From assembly GCF_008704425.1 (NCBI RefSeq), contig NZ_CP023696.1, positions 5,558,501 through 5,622,500 on the forward strand: DNA of 64,000 nucleotides. Reading direction: 5' to 3'. The DNA comes from Streptomyces fradiae ATCC 10745 = DSM 40063 (GTDB taxonomy: Bacteria > Actinomycetota > Actinomycetes > Streptomycetales > Streptomycetaceae). Numbering within the stretch: position 1 is the stretch's first letter; every line of letters starts with the position of its first letter. Shown piece by piece: positions 48,081 to 58,101 of this stretch. The position numbers and the translations under genes are program-made. The notes beneath the pieces are model-generated. The model made no database searches and was not told where the DNA came from. It saw only the letters and a program-made list of their open reading frames with translations.

Positions 48081-50968
48081 CCGAAGACATGAGACAGACC
48101 AGCACCGGCCGGACCGCACGGGCGGGACGAGCCGCACGACGGACCGGCCGGGCCGTACAGCGCACCGGCCAGGCCGTACGGCGGGCGGGCCAGGCCGTAC
48201 GGCGGACCGCACACACCGTACGCGCCGTACGGACCGGGCCGAACGCACGGACCGGGCCGAACGCACGGACCGGACCGGCCGCGTGGACCGGACCGGGCGC
48301 ACGGACCGTGCGGACCGGGCGGGCGCTGCGGGCCGCCGCCCTCGCGGTGGCCCTCGGCCTCGTGGTCCTGGCCCCGGCCCCGCCCGGCGCGCCCGCCACC
48401 GCTCCCGCCGCGGCGAGCGCCCCCTCGGCGCCGCCCGAGGGCGCCGACCCCGTCGACTTCGCCATCGTCGTCGACCAGTCCGACAGCCTGTCCGACGAGG
48501 ACCTGGCGCGCGAGGTGGAGGCCGCCTCGCTCCTCGCCCAGGGCGAGATCTCCGAGCGCTCCCGCGCCACCGTCATCGGCTTCGGCAGCTCCGAGAAGCC
48601 CGGCCAGTCCCCGGTGCGGGAGGTGTGCCCGCTCACCGTCGCCGACGCCGCGGGCCGCCAGCGCCTCAGCGACTGCGTGCAGCAGCTCGGCCGCCGCGAC
48701 CAGGCGCGCGTCGGCCCCGGCACGGACTTCCCGGCCGCCGTCCGCCAGGCCGTCACCCGGCTCACCGAGCGGGACCAGCCGGCCACGCCCAAGGTCGTCT
48801 TCCTCCTCACCGACGGCCGCCTCGACGTGGAGGACAGCCCCGAGTACGGCACCGACCGGGAGAGCCGCAAGGCCAACGGCGTGAAGCGGCTCGCCGACGA
48901 ACTCGCCCGCGCCCGCCGCGAGAACGTCCAGATCTGGCCGCTCGGCTTCGGCACCGGCATCGACCGCGCCACCCTCACCGCCATGGCCGAGGGCGGCTAC
49001 CGGGGCGGCTGCGCCGACCGGCCCTCCGCCACCCCCCGCATGCGGGTCGTCGCCGACTCGACCGGCATCGACAAGGCGTTCCAGGAGACCTTCGCCGCGG
49101 CCCGCTGCGCCGGCATCACCCCCGGCGACTCCAAGCGGCCGCCCGCCGACCTGTACGTGACGATCCCGCCGATCGCCACCGACGGCTCCATCACCGTCAG
49201 CAAGCACGATCCGGAGGTCACCGTCACCTACTACGACCCGCGCGGCCGCAAGGTGCCCACCAGCGGCACCTTCGACGGGTCCGGCTTCGAACTCAGCGGG
49301 CGGGACGGCCCCGTCGAGGCGCTGCGCGTCAGCGACCCGCTGCCGGGCCGCTGGCGCGCCCGCGTCGAGGCACCCGAGGGCCACCGGGGCCGCGAGGTCG
49401 CCGTCCGCGCCATCTGGCAGGGCCGGCTGCGCTCCTCCGTCGTCCTCGACCCGGCCTCCCCGCGCCCCGGCGAGCGGGCCGTCGTGGAGGTCCGCATGCA
49501 GACCCGCCGGGGCGTGTACATCACCGACCCCGCGCTGCTCACCGGGATCAAGGTGACCGGGCAGCTCGCCGGGGACGGCTTCGACCCGGTCGGCTTCACC
49601 CTCGCCGACGACGGCCGCGCCCCCGACCGCACCGCGTCCGACGTGCGGTTCACCGGCACCGTCACCGTCCCGGCCGGGGCGACCGGCGCGCTGCGGCTCA
49701 CCACCCGCATGGAGGCGCCCGGCGTCACCTCCGACCTGCGCCCGCTCAACGCCCGCACCGGCGAGCGGGCACCGGCCGTCGTCGCCGGCCTCACCGTGGA
49801 CCGTACGACGGTCCACCCCGGCGACACGGTCCGCGGCACCCTCTCCGTCACCAACAACGACAGCGCTCCCCACACCCTGCGCCTCACCCTGTCCGACCAG
49901 GCGCCGGGCACCGAACTGCGCGTCGACCCGGCCGCCGTCACCGTCCCGCCGGGCAGCCGCCGCGAGACGCCGTTCACCCTCACCGTCGGCGCCGGCACGG
50001 CGCTCGGCGAGATCGGCGGGAAGATCACCGCCGTGGACGCGGGCGCCCCGGACCGGCCCCTCACGGAGGCCTTCCTCGTCGTCCGGGTCGAGGAGCGCCC
50101 CGGCTGGCCCGAACGCTGGTGGCCCGCGCTCGCCGCGGGCGCCGCCGCCGTGCTGCTGCTCGGCGCCTTCGCCGCCCTGCGCCTGCGGGCCGTGCGCGCG
50201 CGCCTCGACCTGACCGGCGTCGAGCTGGAACTCCTGCGCGACGGGCACGTCCTGGACCGGCTCACGGTGCGGCACGGGCAGAGCGTCCGCGGCCGGTTCC
50301 CGTTCACCGTGGAGCAGGGACTCGGCACCGCGCCCACGCTCCAGCGCGGCAGGCCGGGTGCGCACGGCGCCCACGAACTGATCGCCACCCGCGGCGGCGA
50401 ACTGCGGCTGCGCCCGCACGGCGGCCCCGAACTGCCCGTACGGGACGGCGCCGCGGCCGGTCTCGACGACGGCCTCGACGTCGCCGTGCACGACCGCCGC
50501 AGCGCGGGCCGCGCCCCCGGCGGCCGTACCGACGGCGGCCGTACCGACGGCGGCCGCACCGACGGGGGCGGGCTCCGCGGCGACCGCGGGACCGACCCGT
50601 ACGGGACCGACCCCTACGGGACCGGCGACCACCGGACCGACCCCTACGGGAGCGGCGACCACGGCGCCGGCGACCACCGGGCCGGGGGCCGGTACCGGCC
50701 GGGCGGTGGCGGCGCCCCGCGCGGCTCCTGGCGCGACCGGCTGCGCCTCGGCCGCACCGCGCCCCCGCCCCGCCGCCCCGCCGACGACGAGCCCGGCGGC
50801 TGGTCCCGCGACGACCGGGACCACCGCGACGACCGCAGCCGGCACGGCCGCCGCGACGGCGGCACGAACGGCCCCGGCGGCCCCCGCGGCACCGGCGGCG
50901 AGGGCGGCACGGACGGCGGGCACGACGACCGCCGCACCGGCGCCGGCTCGTGGGACCCGAACTTCTGA
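48077..50968 (+). CDS. Membrane-anchored von Willebrand factor A protein
   Basis: The 963-residue protein has an Arg/Thr/Gly-repeat N-terminus (20-80) and a membrane helix (about 84-101). A vWA domain (about 125-320) has the MIDAS motif VVDQSDSLS (Asp133, Ser135, Ser137), FLLTDGR and GFGTGID. Beta-sandwich modules (about 350-690) precede a second helix (WWPALAAGAAAVLLLGAFAAL, about 677-697), followed by a cytoplasmic FHA-like region (about 700-800) and a Gly/Asp/Arg-rich tail with PYG. So the vWA part should be outside and the tail inside. The GTG overlaps the previous stop (GTGA). The start at ATG 48089 would lose four residues. Confidence 0.8.
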   Translation: MTEDMRQTSTGRTARAGRAARRTGRAVQRTGQAVRRAGQAVRRTAHTVRAVRTGPNARTGPNARTGPAAWTGPGARTVRTGRALRAAALAVALGLVVLAPAPPGAPATAPAAASAPSAPPEGADPVDFAIVVDQSDSLSDEDLAREVEAASLLAQGEISERSRATVIGFGSSEKPGQSPVREVCPLTVADAAGRQRLSDCVQQLGRRDQARVGPGTDFPAAVRQAVTRLTERDQPATPKVVFLLTDGRLDVEDSPEYGTDRESRKANGVKRLADELARARRENVQIWPLGFGTGIDRATLTAMAEGGYRGGCADRPSATPRMRVVADSTGIDKAFQETFAAARCAGITPGDSKRPPADLYVTIPPIATDGSITVSKHDPEVTVTYYDPRGRKVPTSGTFDGSGFELSGRDGPVEALRVSDPLPGRWRARVEAPEGHRGREVAVRAIWQGRLRSSVVLDPASPRPGERAVVEVRMQTRRGVYITDPALLTGIKVTGQLAGDGFDPVGFTLADDGRAPDRTASDVRFTGTVTVPAGATGALRLTTRMEAPGVTSDLRPLNARTGERAPAVVAGLTVDRTTVHPGDTVRGTLSVTNNDSAPHTLRLTLSDQAPGTELRVDPAAVTVPPGSRRETPFTLTVGAGTALGEIGGKITAVDAGAPDRPLTEAFLVVRVEERPGWPERWWPALAAGAAAVLLLGAFAALRLRAVRARLDLTGVELELLRDGHVLDRLTVRHGQSVRGRFPFTVEQGLGTAPTLQRGRPGAHGAHELIATRGGELRLRPHGGPELPVRDGAAAGLDDGLDVAVHDRRSAGRAPGGRTDGGRTDGGRTDGGGLRGDRGTDPYGTDPYGTGDHRTDPYGSGDHGAGDHRAGGRYRPGGGGAPRGSWRDRLRLGRTAPPPRRPADDEPGGWSRDDRDHRDDRSRHGRRDGGTNGPGGPRGTGGEGGTDGGHDDRRTGAGSWDPNF

Positions 50969-51013
50969 CGCAGCACCGCACGACGGGGCGCCCGCGTCCC
51001 GAGGGGAGACCTC

Positions 51014-54000
51014 ATGAAGATCTACCAGCCCATGCTCTTCGTCGGCCTGGGCGGCACCGGCGGCCGGATCGGCGCCGAACTCGAACGGAGCCTGCGCCGC
51101 GAACTGTGCGGCCCCGACGGCACCCGCCTCGTGGACGGCGGGCGCCGCGCCCCGTACCAGCTGCCCGACTGCCTGCAGTTCGTGTACGCCGACTTCAGCG
51201 AGGGCGACCTGAAGTGGCACCCGCAGTACAGCGGCAGGGGCTCCGAGGCCGCCGCGTACGCGCGTACCACCCACGTGGTGAGCGACCTGCTGCCCGCCGA
51301 GTTCGAGAGCTCGCCCGACGTGACCCGGATGCTGCGCGTCGCCCTCCACGAGGAGACCCGCGACTGGCTGCCCCCGGACGTCCGCCAGCCCCGCGTCGCC
51401 CCCCTCTACAACGGCGCCGGACAGCTCCCCACCGTCGGCCGGGCCGCCCTGTTCGCCACCCTCCGCGGCGGCCTCGAACCCGTCCTGCGCCCGCTGCGCG
51501 CCGCCGTCAGCGCCATCGGCACCAGCGCGGGCGACCTCCAGCGGCTCGGCGGCGGACGCATCCGGGGCTGCGACGTCTTCGTCGCCTTCTCCGTCGCGGG
51601 CGGCACCGGAGCGGGCATCTACCACGACTTCCTCCACCTCATCGGGCACGAGTTCCGCAACGCGGGCGTCCCCGGCGTGAAGATCTACCCCCTGGTCGTC
51701 ATGCCGTCCGCGTTCCCGCCGGAGGCCGGCGGCGGCCGGGAGGCCGAACTCAACGGCGCCCGCGCCCTCGTGGACATCTCCCGCCTCGTCGACGACCAGA
51801 ACATGCCGAGCGCCGACGCCGCCGTGGGCGACGTCGAGCACCGCTCCCGGATCAGCGTCCGCTACCCCGCCGACACGGTCGTACGGCTGCGCGCCTCCAC
51901 CGTGCAGACCGCGTTCCTCTTCAGCAAGCCCACCGTCATCCGCCGGGAGGACCTGCGCCGCTCCATCACCGCCCTGGTGATGTCCCTCGTCGGCACCGAA
52001 CTGCCCGCCCAGTCCGGCGGCTCCCAGGACGACTACCAGTCGTTCGCCGAGAGCTTCATCAACAAGGGCGTCGAGCGGTCCAGCCACGCCCCCTCCGGCA
52101 TCGGCTACCGCGGCATGTCCACCACCCTCGCCGCCTCCCTCACCGTCCCCGTGGACGACCTCGCCGAGATCGTCGCCGCCCGCCTCCTCGCCCAGGCCGT
52201 GCGCGGGATGGAGGAGCGCGCCCGCGAACCCGCCAGGAACGGCACCGAACGCGTCCGCGAGATGTTCCGGCACGCCCGCGTCGAGGCGCTGTGGACCCGC
52301 GCCGCCCACGACGTCCCCGACCCGGAGGTCCCGCCCCGCGGCAGCAAGGCCGTCACCCTGGCCCTCCACAACCGGCGCGGCGACATGGAGGACGCCCTCG
52401 CCCGCCTGGAGCGCGACCTCGCCCGCGACATGCCGCGGATCGTCGAGGAGTTCCAGCCCGGCAGCGCCGTCCGCAAGGTCCTGGTGGAGTACGGGCCGTT
52501 CGGCGTCAGGGCCGTCGTCAAGGGACTGCGCGGCCACCCCGAGCGGGTCGCCGAGGCCGGCTTCACCGGCATGCTCGACAACCGCCGCGGCGAACCCCGC
52601 CGCCCGCCCCACGTCCAGCGGTCCGCCCCGCAGGTGCCCCGCGTCAAGGGCGGCGCCGCCGGGCTCGTACCGGCCCGCTGGAGCGACCCCGACGTCCGGG
52701 AGGCCAAGGCCGACCAGGACGACTGGTACCGCTGGCGGACCCACGCCCTGTGGCACCACGCCTGGCGGGAGAACGAGTCCCGCTGGCGGCCCGTCCTCCA
52801 CCACGCCGAGCAGGAACTCGACGCGCTCGTCGACGCCCTGCTCGGACACGCCCAGGAGGAGGGCAAGGCGTTCGCCGCGCGCCGCCGCGAGCTGTACCGC
52901 GACGACCGCAAGGGCGTCTCCTACCTGCTGCCGCCCCAGAACAGCCTGCGCGTCTTCTACGACGACGTCGTCCAGCGCCTCGGCCGCAGCCTGGGCCTGC
53001 CCGAGGAGAACACCGACGCGGCCGGCATCGTCGACGCCCTGGTGGACTCCTCCCACTGGCTGCGCGCCCTGGAGGCCGTCCGGCAGTCCCACGGCGCCGC
53101 CGTCAGGGAGCTCAAGCAGGTCCTGGAGCAGCGCGTGAAGGCGCTGTTCGGGGAGAACGGGCGGAACCTCAACGACCGGCCCCTCCTGCCGTCGATGGAG
53201 CTGCTGCTGCGCGCCGCCGCGGGCGACGAGGCGGCCGAGGCCACCGTGGACGCCCGCTGGCTGGAGCAGTTCCGCGCGCAGATCGCCGGGCTCCTGCCCG
53301 TCGGCTTCACCCCCGACGGCAACGGCGACCTCAAGGTGCTCATCACGTACCCGCAGAGCGAGGCGGACGGCCGCACCTCCGAGTACCTGAGGAAGGCCCT
53401 CTACCTGCCCCCGCACGTCAAGACCGAGATGCACGCCGTCGACTCCGAGTCGATCACCGTCGTGCTGTTCCGCAGCGGCATGAGCCTCACCGACGTCTCC
53501 GAGGTCCGCGGCCTCCTCAAGCAGTGGTCCGAGGCGCGGGAGGCGGGCCGCTCCGACGACTTCCTGCCCTGGCGGCAGCGGCTCGGCTACCAGGACGACT
53601 GGCTCGTCAGCACCGAGGAGGACCGGCAGCACATCCTCCACCGCGTGCTGTGCGCCATGTGGAACGGCCTTGTCGGCCACGACGGCGACGCGGCCTCCCC
53701 GGACGTCGTGCGCATCCGCCTCCAGCGCGGCGAGTCCGCCACGATGGCGCTGCGCGTCGAGCCCTTCGACGGGCAGCTCTCCAGCTGGGCCGGGCTGCTC
53801 CGGGCGTACGAGCGCACCGCGCTGCTGGAGGAGGAGTCGATCATCGGGGCCTTCTGCGACCGGCTGATGAACATGCAGCCGGCCGGGCTCGGCACCACCC
53901 CGGCCACGCCCTCGCCGCTGTTCCTGCGGTTCGTGGAGGAGTTCGCGCCGCGCGAGCTGGCCCGCCTCGACGAGCTCGCCGAGCGGTGGGGCCCGGAGGA

Positions 54001-54919
54001 GTGGCTCGACCCCGTGCGGGACTTCTGGACCACGACCCTGCCCGGAGCCCTCGACCGGCCCTTCGAGACGGAGGGCAAGAGCTCCGCCAGGTCCCTGCGC
54101 ACCCTGTACGAGCGCCACCGCCGCGACCTGGCCGAGCGGGCCGCCGCACCGCCCCCGGCCCAGCCCCCGGCGGGCGGCCCCTACGGGCAGGGTCCGGCAC
54201 CGGGCGGCGGGCCGCACGGGGCAGGGCCGCACGACCGGCGGTACGGGCCGGGCGCGGCTCCGGCGGGTGGCGCGTACGGGTCAGGCCCCCTGACGGACGG
54301 CCACCCCCCGGCGGACGGTGGACGGCATGTGCCGGGCGCGGTGCCGGGAAGCGGGGTCCACGGACCCGGCTCCCCGGCAGACGGCGGCCCCTACGGGACG
54401 GGCCCGGCGCCGGACGGCGGCCCCTACGGGACGGGACTGGCGCCGGACGGTGGCCTGTACGGGACGGGCCCTGGGCCGGATGGCGGCCCGTACGGGTCCG
54501 GTTCCGCACCGGGCGGCGGCCCGTACGGGTCGGGCCCCGGCCGGGACGGCGGCCCCTACGGGGCGGACCCTGGGCCGGATGGCGGCCCCTACGGGGCGGG
54601 CCCGGCGCCGGATGGCGGCCCGTACGGGTCCGGTGCGTACGGCGGCGCGTACGGCGGCGCGTACGGCGGTGGACCGGCGCCGCACTCCGCGCCCTACCCC
54701 TCCGCCGCCTCCTCCCCGCACCACCCACCGGAGCCCCACCCCGCCGCGCCCCGTCCCGCTCCGCAGGCCCCGCCGCACCGGCGCGAGGCCGAGCCCCGCC
54801 ACGAGTCCTTCCCCGAGCAGCGCCCCGCTCCCGAGACCGGCGCCGCTCCCGAGCCCGCCCCGGCCGAACCGCAGCCCGGCACCGGCCACGCGCCCACGTA
54901 CCCCTGGGACGAAGAGTGA
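51014..54919 (+). CDS. Giant tubulin-like GTPase (Tubulin_2 family)
   Basis: The 1301-residue protein begins MKIYQPMLFVGLGGTGGRIG, a glycine-rich nucleotide loop. The tubulin signature follows as VAFSVAGGTGAGIYHDF (about residues 189-205), with VYPLVVMPS-like strands. A long helical middle (about 270-1040) may form a scaffold. The last 250 residues are a Gly/Pro/Tyr repeat ending in a basic-acidic tail. Tubulin-like members of this type are found in predicted conflict systems and bind GTP; polymerisation is unknown. The ribosome binding site GAGGGGAGACC lies before the ATG. There are 45 bases to the previous stop and a GTGA overlap with the next gene. Confidence 0.8.
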   Translation: MKIYQPMLFVGLGGTGGRIGAELERSLRRELCGPDGTRLVDGGRRAPYQLPDCLQFVYADFSEGDLKWHPQYSGRGSEAAAYARTTHVVSDLLPAEFESSPDVTRMLRVALHEETRDWLPPDVRQPRVAPLYNGAGQLPTVGRAALFATLRGGLEPVLRPLRAAVSAIGTSAGDLQRLGGGRIRGCDVFVAFSVAGGTGAGIYHDFLHLIGHEFRNAGVPGVKIYPLVVMPSAFPPEAGGGREAELNGARALVDISRLVDDQNMPSADAAVGDVEHRSRISVRYPADTVVRLRASTVQTAFLFSKPTVIRREDLRRSITALVMSLVGTELPAQSGGSQDDYQSFAESFINKGVERSSHAPSGIGYRGMSTTLAASLTVPVDDLAEIVAARLLAQAVRGMEERAREPARNGTERVREMFRHARVEALWTRAAHDVPDPEVPPRGSKAVTLALHNRRGDMEDALARLERDLARDMPRIVEEFQPGSAVRKVLVEYGPFGVRAVVKGLRGHPERVAEAGFTGMLDNRRGEPRRPPHVQRSAPQVPRVKGGAAGLVPARWSDPDVREAKADQDDWYRWRTHALWHHAWRENESRWRPVLHHAEQELDALVDALLGHAQEEGKAFAARRRELYRDDRKGVSYLLPPQNSLRVFYDDVVQRLGRSLGLPEENTDAAGIVDALVDSSHWLRALEAVRQSHGAAVRELKQVLEQRVKALFGENGRNLNDRPLLPSMELLLRAAAGDEAAEATVDARWLEQFRAQIAGLLPVGFTPDGNGDLKVLITYPQSEADGRTSEYLRKALYLPPHVKTEMHAVDSESITVVLFRSGMSLTDVSEVRGLLKQWSEAREAGRSDDFLPWRQRLGYQDDWLVSTEEDRQHILHRVLCAMWNGLVGHDGDAASPDVVRIRLQRGESATMALRVEPFDGQLSSWAGLLRAYERTALLEEESIIGAFCDRLMNMQPAGLGTTPATPSPLFLRFVEEFAPRELARLDELAERWGPEEWLDPVRDFWTTTLPGALDRPFETEGKSSARSLRTLYERHRRDLAERAAAPPPAQPPAGGPYGQGPAPGGGPHGAGPHDRRYGPGAAPAGGAYGSGPLTDGHPPADGGRHVPGAVPGSGVHGPGSPADGGPYGTGPAPDGGPYGTGLAPDGGLYGTGPGPDGGPYGSGSAPGGGPYGSGPGRDGGPYGADPGPDGGPYGAGPAPDGGPYGSGAYGGAYGGAYGGGPAPHSAPYPSAASSPHHPPEPHPAAPRPAPQAPPHRREAEPRHESFPEQRPAPETGAAPEPAPAEPQPGTGHAPTYPWDEE
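54383..54646. repeat. 33-base tandem repeat (encodes 11-residue GGPYG units)
   Basis: About eight units of 33 bases run from 54383, each encoding Gly-Gly-Pro-Tyr-Gly-(Thr/Ser/Ala)-Gly-(Pro/Ser)-(Ala/Gly)-(Pro/Arg)-(Asp/Gly). They keep frame and differ mainly at third positions. Three GGAYG units follow to about 54672. This is a protein-level tandem repeat, not a CRISPR array: there are no spacers. Confidence 0.85.
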
Positions 54920-57900
54920 ACCTTCGCGACACCCCCGGCTCCGACCCGGCGCCCCACCGGCAGCCCGGCCACGCCGTCCCGCTCGACCTGCGCGGAGCGC
55001 CCGGCGGGTCCGGCGGGCGCGGCGGCTCCGGCGCCGTCCGCGCCGCGCTCGGCACCCCGCAGCACGGCGACGGCGAACGGCGGTTCCTCGTCATCGACGA
55101 CGCCTCCCGGCTCGTCGACCACCAGCTCCTGTACGAGCGGCTCTACTCGCACGGCCCCGCCAAGGTGCTCTGCCTCGCCGTCGGTCCGGGGGAGGGCGGC
55201 CGGCGCCCGACCGGTGACCCCGCGGCTCCGGGCGGCTCCCTGCTGCACCGCCCGCTGACCCTGCGGCCGCCCGCCGCGGGCGTCCTGTGGCTCCTCGACC
55301 CGCACACAGGCGACGACCCCGAGGGCCTGCGCCCGCTCGTCGAGCTCCTCGTCCAGCCCGAGGTGTTCGACGCCGTCCTGCGCGGCCTCGCCGAGGTCGT
55401 CCACGGCGTCGCCGTCCCGTCGGTGCGGGTCGTCGAGCACGACCTCAGCGACGAGGCCCGCGCCCGCGCCTGGAAGGAGGCCGTCGGCGCCCTCGCCGGG
55501 CAGGAGGTGACCGGCGGCGGCCCCGGCGACTCCGTACCGCCCGAACTGGCCCTGCTCCTCGACGACTCGCTGCCCGACGCGGTCGCCGGGCACCGGTGGC
55601 TGGAGCCCTCGCGGCCCGCCGCCGCCCGCCGCGCCGCCTGCGACGACGCCCTCGAGGACGCCCGCGCCGGGCACCGGCTCGCGCGCGGTCCCGCCGGGCT
55701 GTTCGGCCGGGGCTCCCGCCACGCCGACCTGCCGGGACGCCTTGCCGGCCTCGGCCGTGCCCTCGAGGCGTACCGGGACACCGTCGCCGGGGCGTTCACC
55801 GACGCGGACGGGGTGCGGCTGACGCCGGAGCAGCGGGCGCGGCTCCTGGAGCGCGGCATCGCCCTGCCCGACCTGCCGGCCGCGTCCCGCACGCGGGTGG
55901 TGCCCGCCCTGCGGGGCCTCACCGAGCACCTGCTGGAGCAGCCGCTGCCGCTGCGGTCCGCCGCCGCCCGGCTCGCCGCCCTGTCCGACCGCTCGGCCCC
56001 GTCCGGCAGCGCGGCCCGGCTGGCCCGCCTGGACGAGCTGTGCGACCCGGCGTACCTGCGCCACCTGGCGTCGCCACCGCCGTTCCGCGCGGGCGGCACG
56101 ACCGCCGGGGCGGCACTCCTGGCGCTCGTCCCGGCGCTCGCCGCCGGTTTGTGGCAGGGGCCCGGCTGGTACCTGGGACCGGCGGCCGGGGTGGTCGCCG
56201 CGGGGCTCGGCGCCCTGATGTGGCGCCACCGCCCCGACCGCTCCCGGGAGGGCCGCTTCGACGGGGGCGGCACCAGCCGGGTGGCGGCCCGGCTCCTGGG
56301 CGGCCTCGCCGGGGGCGCGAGCGGCGCGGTGGCCGGCTCGCTGCTGGGACTGCCCGCCTGGGCGGGGGCGCTCGCCGCGGTGGTCGCGCTCGTCGGGGCG
56401 GTCGTCCTCGCGGTGCGGGACTGGACGCGGTCCGTGGACGCCTGGTGGGCGGCGACCGACGCCGAGTACGCCGCGCGGGTGCTCCCCCGGGTGGACCGGC
56501 TCCTCGCCGAGACCGCCGTCCACGACTGGCTCCTCGCCGACGCGCGGCACCACTGCGCGGACGGCGCCCGCGCGGTCGCTCTGCTGCTGCGGGGCCTCGC
56601 CGCGACGGCCGACGCGTACGGGGAGGGCGGCGGTTCCGGGGAGGGCGGCGCGTACCGGGAGGGCGGCGGCCCGGCCCGGCCGGGCGCCGTGCCGGGGCCC
56701 CGCCCCGCCGCCCGGCCGGAACCCGCGCCGACCGCGGCGGACGGCGGCGACCTGTGGGAGTGGGACACGGGCGCCCCGGCCGACGACGACTGGTTCGCCC
56801 CCGCTCCGTCCGGCCACGGCGGCACGGCCGCCGACCCGGTTCCGTACGGCGGACGCGACACGTACGGAGACCCCGGGGACGGCTTCGGCGACACCCCCTA
56901 CGGGACGTACGGCAGCCCGTACGGCGACGCGCCCGGGGAGGGGTACGGGCGCGAGGGCTCTCCCTACGGGACGCGGCCCCCGTACGGCAGGAACGGCCCC
57001 GCCCACCCGTACGACGCCCCCGAGGCGCCCGGCCCGTACGCCGGCCCGCGCCACCCCGACCACCGCACGACCGGCCCCGGCGGCTCCCGCGACGACGGGG
57101 CCCCCGGCCACGGCCGCTCCCGCCCCGGCAACCCCACCGGCCCCGGCGGCGACCCGGCGTCCGGCGACGGCACCGGATACGCGTACGAGTCCGGCACCGG
57201 ATACGCGTACGCCCCCGAGCCCGGCACCGGATACGAGTACGCCCCCGAGCCGGGCTCCGGCTCCGGGCACGAACCCGAGCCCGGCCCCGGATACGACCAC
57301 GCCCCCGAGCCCGGCTCCGGCTCCGGGTCGGGGTGGACCCTCGGGCCCGCCTACGAGGCCGTACCCGACCCCGAATCCGCCCTCCCGCCCCCGGACGGCC
57401 ACGGCCACTGGCCGCCGCAGCGCGCCCACGAGGACCCGGCGTGGCTGGAGCGGGAGCGCGGCGACGGCGGCCCCGACCTGGTCGGCACCCTCGTCGCCGA
57501 CCTCGCGGCCGGCACCCGGCGCGTCCTCGCCCCCTGCTGGCTCCGGATCGAGCGGGACCCCGCCCGCGCCGGGCGCACCCCCCTCGACGAGCCCATGCGC
57601 GAACTGCTGGACGAGGTGCACGGGCGCCTCCTGCGCGACGCGGCGACCTCCCCGCCCCCGCACGACCCGCAGCCCGGACGGCGGCCCGACGCCACCCGCA
57701 TGACCGGCGTCGCCCCCGACCGCGTGGCCCGCCTCCTGGCGCCCGACGGCGACACGGGCGGGGCGCCCGCCGTCCCGCTGTGCATGCCGCACCACCGGCG
57801 GCTGCTCTCCGCCGACCCGCTGGCCGCGCGCCGCGTACGGTTCGCGCCCGAGGCGTTCCGGCGGGGCGCCGCGTCCGAACCGGACGGCGAGGGCGCGGCC

Positions 57901-58101
57901 CCCGGCCGGCACGCGCGGGGCGCCGCCTACGCCGAGGACGTCGTGTGGACGCCCGCCGGCCGCCACGCGGGCGTGCTGGGGCTCGTACCGCTGCGCGGCG
58001 ACGCCGTGCGGACGGTCCGCGAGGACACGACCGGACCGGATGGACCGGACAGACCGGACAGACCGGACGGACCGGACGGACCGGGGGAGGCCCCGTCGTG
58101 A
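54916..58101 (+). CDS. Four-helix membrane protein of unknown function
   Basis: The 1061-residue protein has an N-terminal soluble domain (1-390), with RRFLVIDDASRLVDHQLLYE and a helical part (about 230-375). Four membrane helices follow in two pairs: 393-437 (ALLALVPALAAGLW and YLGPAAGVVAAGLGAL) and 455-503 (VAARLLGGLAGGASGAVAGS and ALAAVVALVGAVVLAV). After a helical segment comes a long low-complexity region with PYG and a Tyr-(Ala/Glu)-Tyr-Ala-Pro-Glu-Pro-Gly repeat (about 560-810), and a folded C-terminal domain (830-1040). I do not recognise a family. GTGA overlaps on both sides place it firmly in the operon; it probably forms the membrane platform for the GTPases. Confidence 0.7.
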   Translation: MNLRDTPGSDPAPHRQPGHAVPLDLRGAPGGSGGRGGSGAVRAALGTPQHGDGERRFLVIDDASRLVDHQLLYERLYSHGPAKVLCLAVGPGEGGRRPTGDPAAPGGSLLHRPLTLRPPAAGVLWLLDPHTGDDPEGLRPLVELLVQPEVFDAVLRGLAEVVHGVAVPSVRVVEHDLSDEARARAWKEAVGALAGQEVTGGGPGDSVPPELALLLDDSLPDAVAGHRWLEPSRPAAARRAACDDALEDARAGHRLARGPAGLFGRGSRHADLPGRLAGLGRALEAYRDTVAGAFTDADGVRLTPEQRARLLERGIALPDLPAASRTRVVPALRGLTEHLLEQPLPLRSAAARLAALSDRSAPSGSAARLARLDELCDPAYLRHLASPPPFRAGGTTAGAALLALVPALAAGLWQGPGWYLGPAAGVVAAGLGALMWRHRPDRSREGRFDGGGTSRVAARLLGGLAGGASGAVAGSLLGLPAWAGALAAVVALVGAVVLAVRDWTRSVDAWWAATDAEYAARVLPRVDRLLAETAVHDWLLADARHHCADGARAVALLLRGLAATADAYGEGGGSGEGGAYREGGGPARPGAVPGPRPAARPEPAPTAADGGDLWEWDTGAPADDDWFAPAPSGHGGTAADPVPYGGRDTYGDPGDGFGDTPYGTYGSPYGDAPGEGYGREGSPYGTRPPYGRNGPAHPYDAPEAPGPYAGPRHPDHRTTGPGGSRDDGAPGHGRSRPGNPTGPGGDPASGDGTGYAYESGTGYAYAPEPGTGYEYAPEPGSGSGHEPEPGPGYDHAPEPGSGSGSGWTLGPAYEAVPDPESALPPPDGHGHWPPQRAHEDPAWLERERGDGGPDLVGTLVADLAAGTRRVLAPCWLRIERDPARAGRTPLDEPMRELLDEVHGRLLRDAATSPPPHDPQPGRRPDATRMTGVAPDRVARLLAPDGDTGGAPAVPLCMPHHRRLLSADPLAARRVRFAPEAFRRGAASEPDGEGAAPGRHARGAAYAEDVVWTPAGRHAGVLGLVPLRGDAVRTVREDTTGPDGPDRPDRPDGPDGPGEAPS
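57168..57335. repeat. Tandem repeat encoding TGYxYAPEPGxGS-type units
   Basis: In the low-complexity region of the membrane protein gene, units such as GGCACCGGATACGCGTACGC and GAGCCCGGCTCCGGCTCCGG recur five or six times with small changes. They encode Gly/Thr-Gly-Tyr-(Ala/Glu/Asp)-Tyr/His-Ala-Pro-Glu-Pro-Gly. Earlier in the same region are TAC-GGG-type PYG units (56860-57010). Confidence 0.8.

Noticed and set aside
47135..54232. A minus-strand open frame of over 2300 codons opposite the vWA and tubulin-like genes
   Set aside because: High GC leaves few stops in the antisense frame. The composition is Ala/Gly/Val/Arg-skewed, there is no start signal, and strong plus-strand genes with overlapping joints occupy the same DNA.
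54383..54646. A regularly spaced repeat that could suggest a CRISPR array
   Set aside because: Units are directly joined without spacers and keep the reading frame, so they are a protein repeat.
48283..58101. A single plus-strand open frame of over 3200 codons
   Set aside because: Its first two thirds read as Arg/Pro/Gly-rich noise in the shadow of the vWA and tubulin-like genes. Only the part from GTG 54916 has protein-like composition and a GTGA joint; that part is annotated.
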